A DNA stretch of 64,000 nucleotides from Polytrichum commune (GCA_950295325.1 OX485804.1:1116001-1180000); one strand, 5' to 3'. Positions 51,188 through 63,910 are shown, counted from the stretch's first letter. The notes: generated from the sequence alone by a model not told the origin. Made by a program: numbers and translations.

Positions 51188-53045
51188 CTATAGGCCTACC
51201 CCCTGCCACATTGACATGTCTGCAATGAGGGACCGGAGTTGGTCGATGTGGAGCTTTACGATCTGGTTCTTCTTCTCAACTTCCTGTAGCATAATAGTCA
51301 GTCAGAAGGGGTTGCCTCCACTTAATCTTGCTGACCTATTTCACTTCCCACTGACATCAGAAAGAGGACTCTTCTTTCTCACTAATACCCTATGATATGC
51401 TTTAAGAATTGTTTTTGAGCAATCCAACTTCCAGAACCCTCTGTACCCATTACTGCTTACAATGTTCACAAGCTGCAAGTTGGAAATAAGTTTACAATTA
51501 ACAGGAGAAACATACTTCTCTGAGGCTGTCCACACGCTGCTCAAGGTAATCTAACTCGCCAGTCTCCATGTCTTCTGCACCTTCCCCTTCCTGCAGCTGT
51601 ATCCATTCAATATATCCAGACCTCAGCTAGGAAATAGACCACATTAAGACCTACAATCACCTTGACATTCAAAATAGCCTGGTTTTATCTTCTTTTATAG
51701 ATTTCTTATCCTCAACTTGTGAATGTAGGACTCTATTGCTACCTAAAAAGTGGCCAAACTTCATTTTGTATTAGCTACATCATCAACAGACTATTATCTG
51801 ATCATCCTGTGTTGTGCATGCCATTGTGAAGATCTCCCAGTAAGCAAACCACAAAAATAAATGAACCAATTCCAGGTTCTCCAGAATATGAGGACAGCCT
51901 TGAATCGACACTGAGCTCTAGAGAGGGGCAAACAGTTTGCTAAATTATCGCGTAAACAACCAACTGTAATGATTGTCTTAAATCTTGTGGTGGACAAGTA
52001 AATTTGATAGCCTCTTCTGCTTTGACCTCAAAAAGCCTCAAAATTCATAGTACTCTGCCTTACCCTCTAAACCCTAAAACCTTCTAAGGGACGTTTGAGA
52101 ACTAAGGCAAGTGGGCCTAATTCCGTCACTTATCTTAATTGGATACCTATATTTGAGTGGTGCGTGGTTAGGTGTGGTCTTGAAAGAGATTGGACTACGT
52201 GTTCAAGATTTGTTACCCATTCTACACTCAGCAGTAAACATAATGGGAAGGGGGACAATGTGGTTATAGCTCCCTTGAAAATTCATATCAATTCAGGGCG
52301 GGCTCCAAATTTCTCTGCGATTGAACTGGGCTTCTCCATTCCCAATTGTGGATCAGCTAAGATTTACAGTTCGCAAATCGGAGTTGTATTTCATAGAGAA
52401 CAGGAAAGAGTGACCATCTGAGACCCGTCTACCTTACTCTGCTTTCCTCTCTAAACCCTAAAAAACTCAAATGGCCATTTTCCACAGAAGATGCATGAAT
52501 TACTTGAGAAATGGAATAGGTAAGGATTCTTATGAGTTTCAAATGCCCGCAGTCTGAAAGAACACGACAACAAAGAGTGGAAACAAAAAACAAGTGAACA
52601 AAAAAAAAAACGCTAGGGTTTCCATAACCATCACCTGCGCGGCCTTGACAATGGCAGCAACGGTGGCACGAAGATCGGCCGTGGCATTCTTATACCGAAC
52701 CCGAGTGGCATCTAGAGCAGCCAACCCCTCGCCGTCATCCGTCCCTTTCTCCTTACCCGCTGCTGCACCATCCCCTAGACCTAAGCCTCCGTCACTTGCA
52801 CCCGACGGAGCATTAGCATTCGCATTGGCATTAATTTCTTGAGCAAGGGCGGGCTGCGAGGATGGGGCAACCCAGAACGAGGGGCTGCAAAGCGCACGGT
52901 TGAGAGTGAGCAGAATGTCGTGGGCTGCCTCCACCACGGCCTCTAGTTGCTTCTGTCCGTCTTCGGCCAGCTCTTTTGTGCTTCTGGACGGTTGCGGTGG
53001 CTGTGGCTGCTGTGCCGGAGCTTGTTGTGATGCCTCGCCCTCCAT
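51188..53045 (-). CDS. MED30: Mediator complex subunit 30
   Basis: MED30 belongs to the Mediator coactivator that links transcription factors to RNA polymerase II. Three exons (53045-52635, 51590-51516 and 51283-51188) join in phase 0 and give 193 aa, about the length of plant MED30. A Pro/Gln-rich start (1-20) is followed by the conserved helix KELAEDGQKQLEAVVEAA with CSPSFW (about 24-58). Next come a low-complexity Ala/Asn/Gly linker, a second helix (RVRYKNATADLRATVAAI), an acidic segment with LDYLEQRVDSLRE, and the C-terminal helix KNQIVKLHIDQLRSLIADMS ending MWQGVGL. This matches the plant pattern 'LRxLIADISTWQ'. The low-complexity linker (NANANANA) is a local expansion. Intron 1 (1,044 bp) holds a family G repeat. 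Identification rests on the two end helices as I remember the family. Confidence 0.8.
52100..52215 (+). repeat. Dispersed repeat, family G, in MED30 intron 1
   Basis: The stretch shares 'ctaaggcaagtgggcctaat', 'tatttgagtggtg', 'ggttaggtgtgg' and 'gattggactacgtgttcaa' in order with 57700-57835 and 58150-58300. It lies antisense within the MED30 intron. Confidence 0.6.
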
Positions 53046-53151
53046 CGCTGGAAGGTTAGGAATCGATCGAAACCTTAGCTTGCTTCTTCGACTCCTTCTC
53101 CCGCCATAGCCACAGCGTTAAACCCTGAACCCCTGCCTCTCCGAACTTGGT

Positions 53152-53170
53152 TCGTGTGTAAAGTGGCCCT
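53152..53170. repeat. Isolated terminus of Harbinger-like family A
   Basis: 'tcgtgtgtaaagtggccct' matches the family A right terminus with one mismatch and is followed by TTA. The rest of the element is not seen to its left, where the MED30 5' end lies. It is probably a deletion remnant close to the MED30 promoter. Confidence 0.45.
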
Positions 53171-53360
53171 TATTAGGGTGGGAACCTTGTTGGCCTCACA
53201 AAGTAAAGTGTCCATTGAAAACACTTCTCTCTTCTATTTCCTATTTTTTTCTCTCCATTTCTAGGATTTCCAAAAATCAATTTAGGGGCGCATTCACATG
53301 GGGGTTTAGGGTAGTTTCCTATTATTTTTCAAACTCAATTGGCTCATTTGTAACTACACA

Positions 53361-53558
53361 ATTTTGTCTAATTAGTTTGAGTTACCATTTGGAGTTACGC
53401 ATTTCTATAACATTTTACTAAGAGTGTCATTTTTTATCAACTAAGTTATTTCATATTCTTCGGTGTGCATACTAACTACCTGTGTTATTTGGTACTCTTT
53501 GTACAATATTATAGCAATGCGTAACTCCAAATGGTAACCCACACTAATTAGACAAAAT
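53361..53558. mobile_element. MITE-like element, family D subtype, copy 4
   Basis: The left end, 'attttgtctaattagtttga' followed by 'gttaccatttggagttacgc', is answered by 'gcgtaactccaaatggtaac' and 'ccacactaattagacaaaat' on the right. The inverted repeats exceed 40 bp. The outermost bases differ from the other family D copies (TTTTGTC for TTATCCC), marking a subtype. The length is about 198 bp and it is non-coding. Confidence 0.75.
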
Positions 53559-53651
53559 AGTGTAGCACCCGGTTCTCTCCCCATTCATTGAGCTCAAGTA
53601 ATTAGTTCACATGTTAAGGTACATGGTCTTAAATAATTTCAACTAGCCTAC

Positions 53652-53925
53652 TTCTCATAGGATATGAAACATGTGATTAGCATGCCCAACTGTGGGCTCC
53701 AAGAACAAAACATATTAAAAGAAAAATTAGGTATTAATAATCATCATACTGATTGGGGAGGGGAAGGGGATTGTATGACCACTTAATTTACACAATATTC
53801 CTCACTTTGACAACGAATAAGATATTCGTACGAGCTCCAAAAAGCAAGAGGAAAAGTTGTTATACTTTGTATCTAGATTTGCTAACCATCTCATGCTAAT
53901 CATATATTTCATATCCTAGGAGACG
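53652..53925. mobile_element. MITE-like element, family I, with both ends
   Basis: 'aggatatgaaacatg' followed by 'tgattagcatg' on the left is mirrored by 'catgctaatcat' and 'atttcatatcct' on the right. The interior is shared in part with 49283-49535, 55170-55440 and 57538-57665. It has no coding capacity. Confidence 0.6.
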
Positions 53926-56900
53926 TAGACTGGTTACAATAATTATTTTAGACCCATCTCCCTTATCATGTGAACTAAGTACATGAGCTAATTGAACGGG
54001 GAGAACCGGCTCCTAGTTACAAATGAGTTGGATGAGTTTGAGAATAACCAATTGAAGTTCAATACTTCAAGAAAACCTTGTCATTTTAGAGGAGTTTACA
54101 CAATACAATCCAAACTCCCTAATATCATGCATGTGGCAACCAAAGTGTACGTGATATTAAGGAGGTTTGCACTATTAACATGGATGCATGATAATAGAGA
54201 ATTGGTGTAGCATGTGACATTATGGAACAACATATAGTCAATAATGACAATATTAGCAATATTGACAATGACATTGACAATAATGATAATGATGACAACG
54301 TGTTGCATGCGAGCGTGTGGTTTGAATGCTTTGGTGGATTATTTGAATGTCAGAGCCCATGATATATAAATGGTAAATTTGACAACAAGAAGGAAGATTG
54401 AAGCTGAGCACGTCCATTCACTAGGGTTCTAGGATATAAGAGAGGGAGTAACATTATGAAGGTTAGAGTGTATACCCCAATTTACTTGAGAAAAATCGAA
54501 TGATGTCAACATGTCATCAATTGAACTTGGAAACACTAGGATATCGACCGATTGTGCCCAAAATCTTGCCGGACATTGCTTGAGCTCCTTCCCAAGCATG
54601 GTTACAAAGAGCTAAGTACCCACAATAAAGTATGTGGGAGAAATAATGAGAAGCCTAGCTCCTCCGTGAGTCCATCCCTACCTAGCTCCGCTATGACAAG
54701 AACTCTTTGAGCTACTCTCAACCTACTTGAAGTTGCCTAAACCCATCCTAAATAGTCCCTATGTTCTTAGACCACGGATCCCCATCTAAAGCACCCCGTA
54801 TTGTTGTGTTCGGAAGTTTTCTAGTGTTTCTCCTATGCCATGCATTTTTCTTATTTCCACCTAAGATTTTTGAGCCTAAATCTAAACCAAAACATTATTG
54901 ATGAGTCGTTGAAGGCGCACCATTGTAATTCCTCTCATGTGGCAACTCCTTGCCCTCTCAACCAATGAGAGGTCTCCGCTTTGGAGAACATCCAATCATG
55001 TGGTTTGGGCCTAATTATCAATGATGTCAATGACACTAAGGTAGACGAGTCCTAAATGGTAGTTTATTTCCCCAGCTCACCCACTTCTCCTAGGTTATTA
55101 ATCCAGTTGTTGGTCTTGTTAGGCTCATCAACTTATTACCCTGATGCTCTTTTTAACAAATTTTTTTTTGTAAACATGCGATTGAGAACTATGAGGTGAT
55201 TAGCAAATCCAAATCAAGGTTGTAGCCATTTTCCTCGTGATTCTCAAAGTCCATATGAATATCTTATTCAACATCAAAGTGAAGATTGACATGCTCATGA
55301 AATGGTCACATACGTCTCCCCAATTATGTTGACTATTGAGCCTATAATGGTTACCATATTTTGAACACACTCCAATCTTTTTTTAAACACACATATTTTT
55401 GGTATCCGTTCTTGGAGCCACACCAAACCACCTTGAGAGTAGGGTTCGCACCCATCTCTAGGCACTAGTCGCACTACATATTATCCAAATGCTTACATTG
55501 CTTTTAGTCTCAATAGCATTGCTTTGTTCCGCAATGGGCTTGTCTCTTAGCTTTTGATATAGTGATATGCATTGGTGGTTGGTAGCCATGAATGTGATTT
55601 TCTCTAAATGGTCTTTTTACAATTAGGTTGGTTCATCCAAAAACTTGTATACATTTTCTAAATCACAATCCCTCATATATGTTCCACTTGAGTTTTATGT
55701 AAATGATACAGATATGAATTCTATTGAATGCGAGCACTGCTTGCAATACAAATTTGAAACTTTCAATTTGTATTCACAAAGAGTAGAATGCACATGAGAA
55801 TTATGAAAAATTAAAATTAAAAAAAGACAAACGTGTTTGATTCATCTAACAAAAAATACAAAATGTTTGGTAACACATGCTTTGCATAAACTCAAACACG
55901 TATTAATGTATAATTGCTCACAACCACCAAATCACCAATGCAAATGAGAACAAGGATAACTTTAACTTCACATGGAAACCTCCTTGTGTCATAACGGAAG
56001 TCCAATATATACAAAAATAACTTACGCAACCTGAAAACTTAATATTTCATACGAATCAAATTGTTTGCTCATGCAAACATAACAAGACAAACACTAGGGT
56101 GAACAAACAACGTTATCCCAATATTTGTCATGTCCAAAGGTTCTTGAATTTACTTGTGGCATGTGAATATTTGACAAGATTCAAACATATAACAATTGAC
56201 ATAACATACAAACTTCAATCAAATAATGCATAATTCTTCGAGTTTTGCTAACATGGTAGGTCTGACTCTCCACCAAAATGCAATGGATGTTTGTCCACAA
56301 TCTCTTGAAGGTGAGGAAATAGTTGGTTGGAGCGCCAAACACCATCAACATCTAATGATAAACCGCAATCGATCATAGATTTCCTTGCAAAGGACACTCC
56401 TTACCATCGGATTGTTCATTCACTAACCATACACTTTCAAATGCAATGCGAAGATAAAAAGAAGCCTTTTTGGGATTAGAGACCAACCACCATCTCCCCT
56501 TGCCTTGTTCTCCCATGCCCCATTTTCAATAAATTTTATATTCTTCTCCTCCCACTATGTTGTCCATGCATCTTTAATCTTTGAAATTACAAAGGCGTCA
56601 ATGCTAAATGTCTTGTGTTAGCAAAATATAGTATTTTGCATTTTCAAGAACATCATTTAATACATTGTTCTCACTATTTTTAGTGCAATTGTTGAGCCCG
56701 ACATGCTTTGGCATCCTTGTGGGTCACCTTAAAAATAATGTGGCTCATTGGACCAAATTACAAATATTTGCATATCCATCCAATGTTTGGAAGTCGTTCA
56801 GTAGCACACACGCACAACATTGTCTGGGGGACCTCTTTTGTTGCAACTTTTGTTCACAAAATTTAGCATAGATGATTTGATATGGGTTTTCTTTTGACTT

Positions 56901-57537
56901 GTGATCCACACCACCATAGTCATGGCTTCTCCATTGCTTACAACAACCACGTTTTTGACACTCTGACTATCAACCACATCAAGTATATGATTGTTGTCAC
57001 AAGCGAATATAAAATGGATTTTATCCATGTTTTCCATATAATCATCATTGATTTAATATTATGTTTGTGCACGAAATATTGCACACATTGCAAAATTCGT
57101 TATTTTACATCTTGACATTGCACATGAACATTTGGATTTTGGTGTTCTACTTTATGAAATTCCTCCAATATTACACCTTCGTCAAAAACCCAAAACACAT
57201 AGAATTCGAGGATAAACTCCATAATGACACAACAAACATGCTTTCAAAGTAAATTATATGTCTTGTATACTTGAAAAACCATTTTGCACTTGATGGATGT
57301 AGATTGGCCATCAATAGGAGTTGGACGACATGATCTCAAAATATCACATGATCTCAAACGACCATTTACTATGGTTTCATCTCTCATCATCTTCATTGGC
57401 CTGCAGAAGAATCTCAAACCATAGTTGTTCCAACTCTCGAGGCTTGTTGAAATGCACAAGTGCAAATAAAGGAAGGGTTAATTGTCAAGATCATTGGACC
57501 ACTATGACTCCTTAATGAGCTTGACAATCTTCACTCT
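53926..57537. other. Intergenic, AT-rich, family I copy at 55170-55440
   Basis: No exon is supported. A family E fragment lies inverted at 54497-54590, and a family I copy with 'tccaaatcaaggttgtag' and 'tgaatatcttattca' at 55170-55440. Short AT-rich frames around 56660-57250 have no recognisable domain. Confidence 0.45.
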
Positions 57538-58300
57538 GGAAATGAATAAGATATTTATATAAGCTCTCAAAGTTATGAAGAAACAACTATGTATGGCCGC
57601 GATTTGGATTCACTAATCACCTCGCACTAATTGCATGCTTCACATTTTGCATCTAGAAAGTTGCACTAGTTGCACTACTTTCACCACTTAGGCAAGCGGG
57701 TTGAATTCAATGACTAATCTAAAACGGACACCCATATATGAGTGGTGTGAGTAGGTGTGGATCTAAGAACAAACACCAAAAAGACACGTGCTTAGAAAAA
57801 ATTGGACTATGTGCTCAAAACTAGATGGACATTCTAGGGCCAATAGTCATTAGACATCCTAGGGCCAAATAATTGTGAAAATCCAAATGGTCATTTAGCA
57901 AAAAATCTTAGAGAGACTTCACTTTGTAATTGAACAAGATATTCATACATGGAACTATGAAAGTCACGAGGAAGATATCAACGATATGGATTTGATAAAT
58001 CACCTCACACTAATTGCTTGCTTCAAATCACAGAGCCAACCCAACAAGAACCTAGATAGTATTGCACAAAATTCACAAATATCAAAGATAGAAACTCATC
58101 TCGCCCACGAGTTTGTGTTGTTTGAAGGCACATTGAGTTGCACTAGTTTGACCACCAAGGCAAGCATGCCTAATTCATTGAATCATTTCTAAGAGACACC
58201 CATAGATGATTGGTGTGGATAGGTGTGGATCTAAGATGGACACCAAAAAAAAACACGAATTTAGAAGAGACTGGACAATGTGTTCAAAACTAGGCAATAT
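57538..58300 (+). repeat. Direct duplication of a composite family I plus G unit
   Basis: Unit 1 (about 57538-57840) and unit 2 (about 57915-58300) each carry, in order, 'gaa.aagatattcata', 'gatttg.ataaatcacctc', 'cactaattgc.tgcttca', 'gcactagtt', 'aaggcaagc', 'gacacccata.atgagtggtg', 'taggtgtggatctaag', 'acaccaaaaa' and 'gtgttcaaaactag'. The family I and G segments seen separately elsewhere are joined here, which suggests they are two ends of one longer element. Confidence 0.65.
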
Positions 58301-59289
58301 AACTCAATATAATTGGGTATATAATAACATTGACTCAATATTCTAGCTGGCAATCTCAGTTGGGTATGCATTGATTCAATGTTGTAGTTGGATCAATGCA
58401 CACCCAACATTTCCAACTTAGGGTTGCTATTTGTTATATCTTCTTTCAACTCAAAAGGTTAAATTATGAATTTGCATCAATGTTGAAGGAGTCATCAATT
58501 GAATGTAGAGCAGCCAAATAAAATAGATCGAACCCTAAAAGATGTGTTCAAACATAAACTCAACATAGAATGCTTAGTTTCTTGCATTTAGAGATGCAAT
58601 ATGGATTGAATACAAAAAAAATCAAAAATATTATTCCTTACATATGCGTATGAATACCAAGCACATAGAAATGGCAAGCTCTCCCATGAAGTAGAAAAAA
58701 CTCCTTGCAACAAAGGATTATTCAAAAAGCGTCATCAAGGTGTTGAAACGTGGTGGGGATGTCTCCAGAGCACAATCAAGATGGAATTGATGGAAAGTCT
58801 CCATAGTGAATTGGCCTTCCACCCATGTTATTCCCATCCCAATTAGGAAGTCAATATGGGTTGCACTAATTATTTCCATGACAATGTTCCACCCACACTA
58901 ATAGGAATATTTATTGTAGTGCCATGTATATTATTTGTGAAGGGTTACACTAAAATATCTACAATTCTACAAATGTTAAGTCCACTATTTGTGAACATAA
59001 AACATTTCTTAAATTGCTTTACTTTTCTTACACTTTGACATTAATTGTCAAAAGTGAGAAATGATGTGTGAAGTAAAGAGTGCATGACAAATAAAATATC
59101 AGTATACTACATGTTGTATAAGATGTAGACTCCGTGATAGGTTATACTCCTTGTTTAAACCTCGTAAACATTTATGGCCCATTGAATTAATATTGTGGAC
59201 ATAACATCCCTCAAATATTCCCAACACTTGGTGCATTACTTGCCAAACCATCTCCAAAAATTGCAAGAAATCATGAGGCGGACTAGTCT
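58301..59289. other. Intergenic, no gene seen
   Basis: The stretch is AT-rich with no recognisable exon. Confidence 0.45.
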
Positions 59290-61810
59290 ATTGCTCTAAA
59301 TATGAGGCTACCGTGGTTTCCACATCTTGAGACTCTTCATGTTGATCTTCTTGAATGCCAAAATTGGCATTATCAACTATAGCATAAGCAACACAATTTG
59401 GTAACTTTGCATTATGTGGATGTAATAATGGACAATTCAATGAGATCAATTCATTCATGTTTTTTGAGGCACATATAGTAGGTCCGGCAATACAACCAAG
59501 CTTGTACAATGGGAGACCCTAAGAATCTCAAGAGTGGGTAAGCCCTTGATGTTTTCCAATGGTGTCAAGGACAAACATCCACTACATTGAGAAACTTCAA
59601 GCTAGCCAAATTTGTCAAATCTGGAAGCCTTTGCATGAGTGTTTTGTCATATAATGGAGATTAAAGATACATACAATTCTCAATGCCATGAATGTCTTCT
59701 ACATTTGTCTTGCCAATATCCAAAATAATCATATTTGAATAATTAAAGTCTAGCAAAATTTTCAAGTTTTTGTAATTTTGCGTCCTTAGGTTTTTAAGGC
59801 ATGGTAAGGTGTCTATACTGTTGCTTGGATTATCAAGGGTTGAACAATCAATTAAGTATATTTATTCGAGTTTGTTAAAATCTTTACAACCGGTTAGGCT
59901 CTTAATTTTGTTTTAGAGAGATCGGTGTAATGTATTTCAATCGAATAAGAAAGCTATGAAAAATCTTGTGCACAAAGCTTTCATCTTTGTCATTGTGCAC
60001 ATAGCGTTGCATCGTATAACAATAAATAGTGTTTACAACCAAGTTGGTATAAGGTAAGATCTAAGTACATTCTTTGATATTGTGGGTGCAATAAACTGTA
60101 ACTTGATCTTAGAATAAAAAAATGAGATGTATATTTTTAGTGGAGCAATGCTTTGTAAAAATATTTTGCCATCCTTCAGTCTTTGGGTTAGCTTGGCTAC
60201 CCAATACCTTTAAATATAGTGGGTGATATTTGCTTGTAGACATATCTTCTAATTGAAAACAATGTTGCTCCACAAGTTTCTCCAACCTGTCATATTATCT
60301 ACTAGAGAGAAATGATATATCACAAATTTGCATGATGACTAAATAAGGAAATAACTTCATTCCTTTTGAGTGTTGGAATTCTCAGGCATGTGTTTGAAGA
60401 GATTTTGAGTTTTCTCAAAATATGCATGCTTCGTGCAGTGACTACAACCATACTATACCTTTTGCAAAGGGAAGAGTAAGATATATTTGTACATCCTCAA
60501 GAAATGATAAATTGTCTGAGACATTATCAATTATAAGACATATTCTTACTTTGCTTCTAAAGTCTTTCAAAAACTTCAATGTTTGCACAATAAACTCAAA
60601 AAAAAATAAAAATTTATGCAAGATAAATTCAAGCTCTAAGATTCGTAGATATTGTAGATGATGTTTTTCTTGTAATCATTTTTTCAGCAATTGTGATTGA
60701 ACAACATTTTGAATTTAAGAAAAATATAATTACTATAATATATGATGACAACTTGTGTGTACCTTCGTACCTTCCCTAAATCATTTACTTGGATGTTGGT
60801 GCTATTGAAAGCAACAATTGTTTTCACAAACTCCAAGAAATCTTTACTACCTAGTTTAATGTGACAAACCTTGCCCCAAAACAATTGCATCATGTTGTTG
60901 CAAAAGACCTTAGTCAAAGTGGTATTTCTTGAACCTGCCATTCCATATATTCCAAGAATATATGGTGAAACATAATTGTTGATTTCTTTGTTTAGTCTTT
61001 GAAGATTTTGCGCGTGAATTGATAATAACACATCAATATGTAACATAATTGGTTTTTGCATATTACATAATAACTCTAAATATAATCTTTCAATAACTAT
61101 ATTCACATTTATAAGAAGAGGTTAAATGATGCAGCGTACGAACCTCTTTGATAATCTTGGTCATGCATATTGATCCTTGTACATGTGAATCATCCCATAA
61201 AAGATTCGGTGGCACTCTATCACAGATGGACTTTATAATTTCTTCTCGTAGCTTCAATTCTCCCATTCCAGGATGAAAATGAATTCCATTATAAGAAGGA
61301 ATGACACGTAGTGCTTCTTTCTATAAACATACTTCTTGTTTAGATGCAAAACTTTTTCCAACTCTTTATATACAATTGTTGGCGCCGAGACTGCTCGAAT
61401 TCTTCCAATGAAAGTTTTTATAAGATGGGCAAAATCTTCAACTGGAGACAAACCTTTTGTTCCTCTACAAATGTTGCCAATTCGAACACGGGCCACTTTC
61501 GAGTAAAATATTCATCTGACATCAATATGACAACCAACTCACATTCCCTTCCGGCAATAAAAATCAACAGTGGAAATCGTTCTCCTTTAGGCAAACTGTC
61601 ATTATCCTTGTCAAAAAAAGTACTCCCGAATGGTAAGTGTGTTGTAGATCCGCATGTAATTGCTCCACAAAATCCTTTTGAGCCCCAGCATGGCTCAAAT
61701 ATATCTTACAGTTCTTATCAACAGATCCATATTCACATTCGACAATGCTAGAGATGCCTATTAAATGTAGATTCACTCCAGTCTGTGACATAATATTAAA
61801 GCCTCCCACA
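59290..61810 (-). pseudogene. Decayed TIR-NBS-LRR resistance gene
   Basis: Plant TNL proteins detect pathogens inside cells. Reading down the minus strand, a TIR domain starts near 61707 (KIYLSHAGAQKDFVEQL). It continues in another frame after a seven-base A/T run at about 61613, with DSLPKGERFP, then VVILMSDEYFTRKWPVFELA. The nucleotide-binding part follows with ILGIYGMAGSRNTTLTKVF near 60953-60897, where the P-loop reads SRNTT instead of G-x-GKTT, so the ATP-binding lysine is lost. Further on are the kinase-2 strand CLIIDNVSD (about 60525) and 'LRIPTLKRNEVISLF' (about 60385). Leucine-rich-repeat-like sequence with stops and frame changes covers about 60000-59290. Several stops and frame shifts plus the lost lysine make it a pseudogene. 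The domain order is normal. Confidence 0.75.
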
Positions 61811-62937
61811 CAAACCTCTCAATCAGAATGCTTTGTAGTGTAAGTTAAACACATAATTACATCAACCTTTGAGAATACACACACACACACACACACAAAC
61901 CAAAACCAAAAATAATGGTCTCACCGCATCTCCACATGAGAATGTCGAGTAAAATAGTCATCTGGAATTAGGTCTGAAACTGACAACCCACTATGCGCTG
62001 TCGGCGCCTCCGGCTCTATTCTCTCCCCGGCCCAACGTGCGCGGTGGGTCCCTCATCTTCCCCAAAACCCTTGGGTATGTAGCTCAGAGTAATTCCGAGG
62101 TTTATGATGATGGTTTTTCCAAGTGAATTTTCTTGTAACTTTTCTGATTTCAGTATTTTATAATCTTCAAATTCTCTCATGATAGGATTTTGTTGTATGG
62201 TGATGCTGCAGACCAGTGATCGGGGAGATTTTTGGGCATAGTCGGTTAAGATCCTAGTGTTTGCAAGTCCAACCGGTTACATGTTGACATCCTCCGGTTT
62301 TCCATTATTAAATTGGGGTATATTCTTTAAATTCCTCTAAAATGATCGGTGATTTTCCTGGAGTCTTGAACTTCAACCGGTTATTTCTCAAACTCAACCG
62401 GTTCATCTGTACCCAACTGCCGGTTCTCCAGAGAGTCCATCATGTGTACTGACCAGCAATGACGCTTCAACAATTCTCTCCCAGATTCCGCTCTGTAAGA
62501 GTCTATTTTGTCTCCCACTAGGCAACTCGTCCCGGAAAAGAAAAAAGAAAAGGATCGCCGCCAAAATAGCAAAGGTCAGCCAGGTAGTGAGTGAAGTGGT
62601 GCATGCCTGTAACTTTCCGACTTTTCCCTTCCTCCGAGGAAGAAGGTCCTTCTGGATCCATCGTGTGCCCAGATCTCACCTCCCCGCTTCGAAACACCAT
62701 TGTCGATCATCACAAGCCTGAACCAACTTCCTCCGCTGCACTGTCGATGCAGATTCAGCAAGAAGTGGTGCAAAAATCGGTCTTGAGAACCTTTTTTCGT
62801 GGTGCAAATGATTCGGGTTAGTACTGTAGGTCTATGGTCCGTGGTTGAATGTACTTTTGGATTCGGGTGGGTGGAGGAAGAGGAGGTTAAGCCAGTTGCT
62901 TGCTGCACGTTGGTTATAGTTTAGGATCGGCCACCAA
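61811..62937. other. Intergenic with a family E repeat at 62219-62415
   Basis: No exon is seen. A short (CA)n run lies at about 61876-61897. The family E copy at 62219-62415 has the full word order: 'gggcatagtcggttaagatc', 'ctagtgtttgcaagtccaac', 'cggttacatg', 'attcctctaaaatgatcgg' and 'cttcaaccggttat'. The last 300 bases should include the phytocyanin promoter. Confidence 0.55.
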
Positions 62938-63142
62938 ATGCGAGGAGGAAGGATGAAGTTGGCATTCGTGTGCGCATTGGTGTTGGTGGTCATGGGCATG
63001 TCGGCCACTCAAACGCAAGCCACGGACTGGGTGGTTGGTGGATTGACGCAGAAGTGGAACTTCCTTCACGCTGAAGATGTGAAGACTTGGTACAACACGG
63101 ATTGGGCGGCCAACAACACCTTCAAAACTGGCGACAATCTAA
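62938..63142 (+). CDS. Phytocyanin (plastocyanin-like cell-surface protein), exon 1 only
   Basis: Phytocyanins are small blue-copper-type or copper-less proteins secreted or GPI-anchored at the plant cell surface. The exon encodes a signal peptide (hydrophobic FVCALVLVVMGMS, cleavage likely after QTQA) and then the phytocyanin N-terminal strand pattern TDWVVGGLTQKWN, TWYNTDWAANNTFKTGDNL. It ends in a GTATGT donor after one base of a codon. The ATG at 62938 gives MRGGRMKLAF, and the one at 62953 (MKLAF) gives a more usual signal peptide. Copper-ligand residues would lie in later exons beyond the window. A candidate acceptor ('ttgtttcag') occurs at about 63980-63988, but too little sequence follows to confirm the exon. 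Whether it binds copper cannot be told. Confidence 0.75.
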
Positions 63143-63219
63143 GTATGTCACCTCACTTCCCTTCCCTCACCAACTTGCATCTCCCTCAGAGTCTCTCAAG
63201 TTTTCGGAGTTTCATTGGA

Positions 63220-63910
63220 AGATCCCAATGTAAGATGGGGGAAATAGGAAAGGAAACGAAAAACGGTCTCTTGTCAGTCGTTTGGTCGTTGGTTCATTTA
63301 ACCAGATCCTCCACTTGCAGATTAGCATGTCGGGGGAATGTCACCCAAGTAAGTAGGTGACTGGGTTAGTCACTCGCAACACTTGGGGAAGTAGGTTATT
63401 GGGAAATGGAAGCGACCGGGAAGTAGGTTAGTTACCGCAAAATTTACGAGCTTGCGAAATGGTTACGTTTAGATTCTTGAGAAATGGAAGGCGACTGTCA
63501 AGTAGGTAGATTAGTCATCACCGCAACATTAACATTCTTAAGAAATGGAAGGAAGCTCCACTTGCAGGTGCACTTGACACTCCACCTGTAGATACTTGCT
63601 CGTAGCAAGTAGGGAAAAGAAAACGACTCCAAGTAGATCCGTCCCCGCAACACTTAGATGCTTAAGATATGGAAGGTGATCAGTTCATGTGTACACATGC
63701 ATTAAAGTTGAGCAACCTTCTTCTTCGTTTTCTTCTTCTTCTTCTTCAATAGGCCTTGTCCTCCTTTGCACTTGTGCTTGCAATCATCATCACAAGTCTG
63801 CACTTCGCCATGTGGCTGGGCAATAATACTTCACCTTTGTCATGACACGAGCCTAGATCATCCCTTGTTTGTTTGCTTCTGCTAAATCTTTCTGGAATGG
63901 AAGAGAAGTA
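63220..63910 (+). repeat. Family F repeat with internal minisatellite, in phytocyanin intron 1
   Basis: The left part matches 44140-44260 ('ggtcgttggttcatttaacc'). Between about 63349 and 63690 a degenerate unit of roughly 70-100 bp recurs four or five times, built on 'aagtaggttagtcaccgcaa' and 'cttgagaaatggaaggcgac'. The copy at 44140-44480 has a single unit. A (CTT)n run sits at about 63719-63748. It is non-coding. Confidence 0.65.

Noticed and set aside
56665-57252. Short hydrophobic frames in AT-rich DNA as membrane peptides
   Set aside because: AT-rich sequence produces hydrophobic translations by composition alone, and nothing supports start, splice or conservation.
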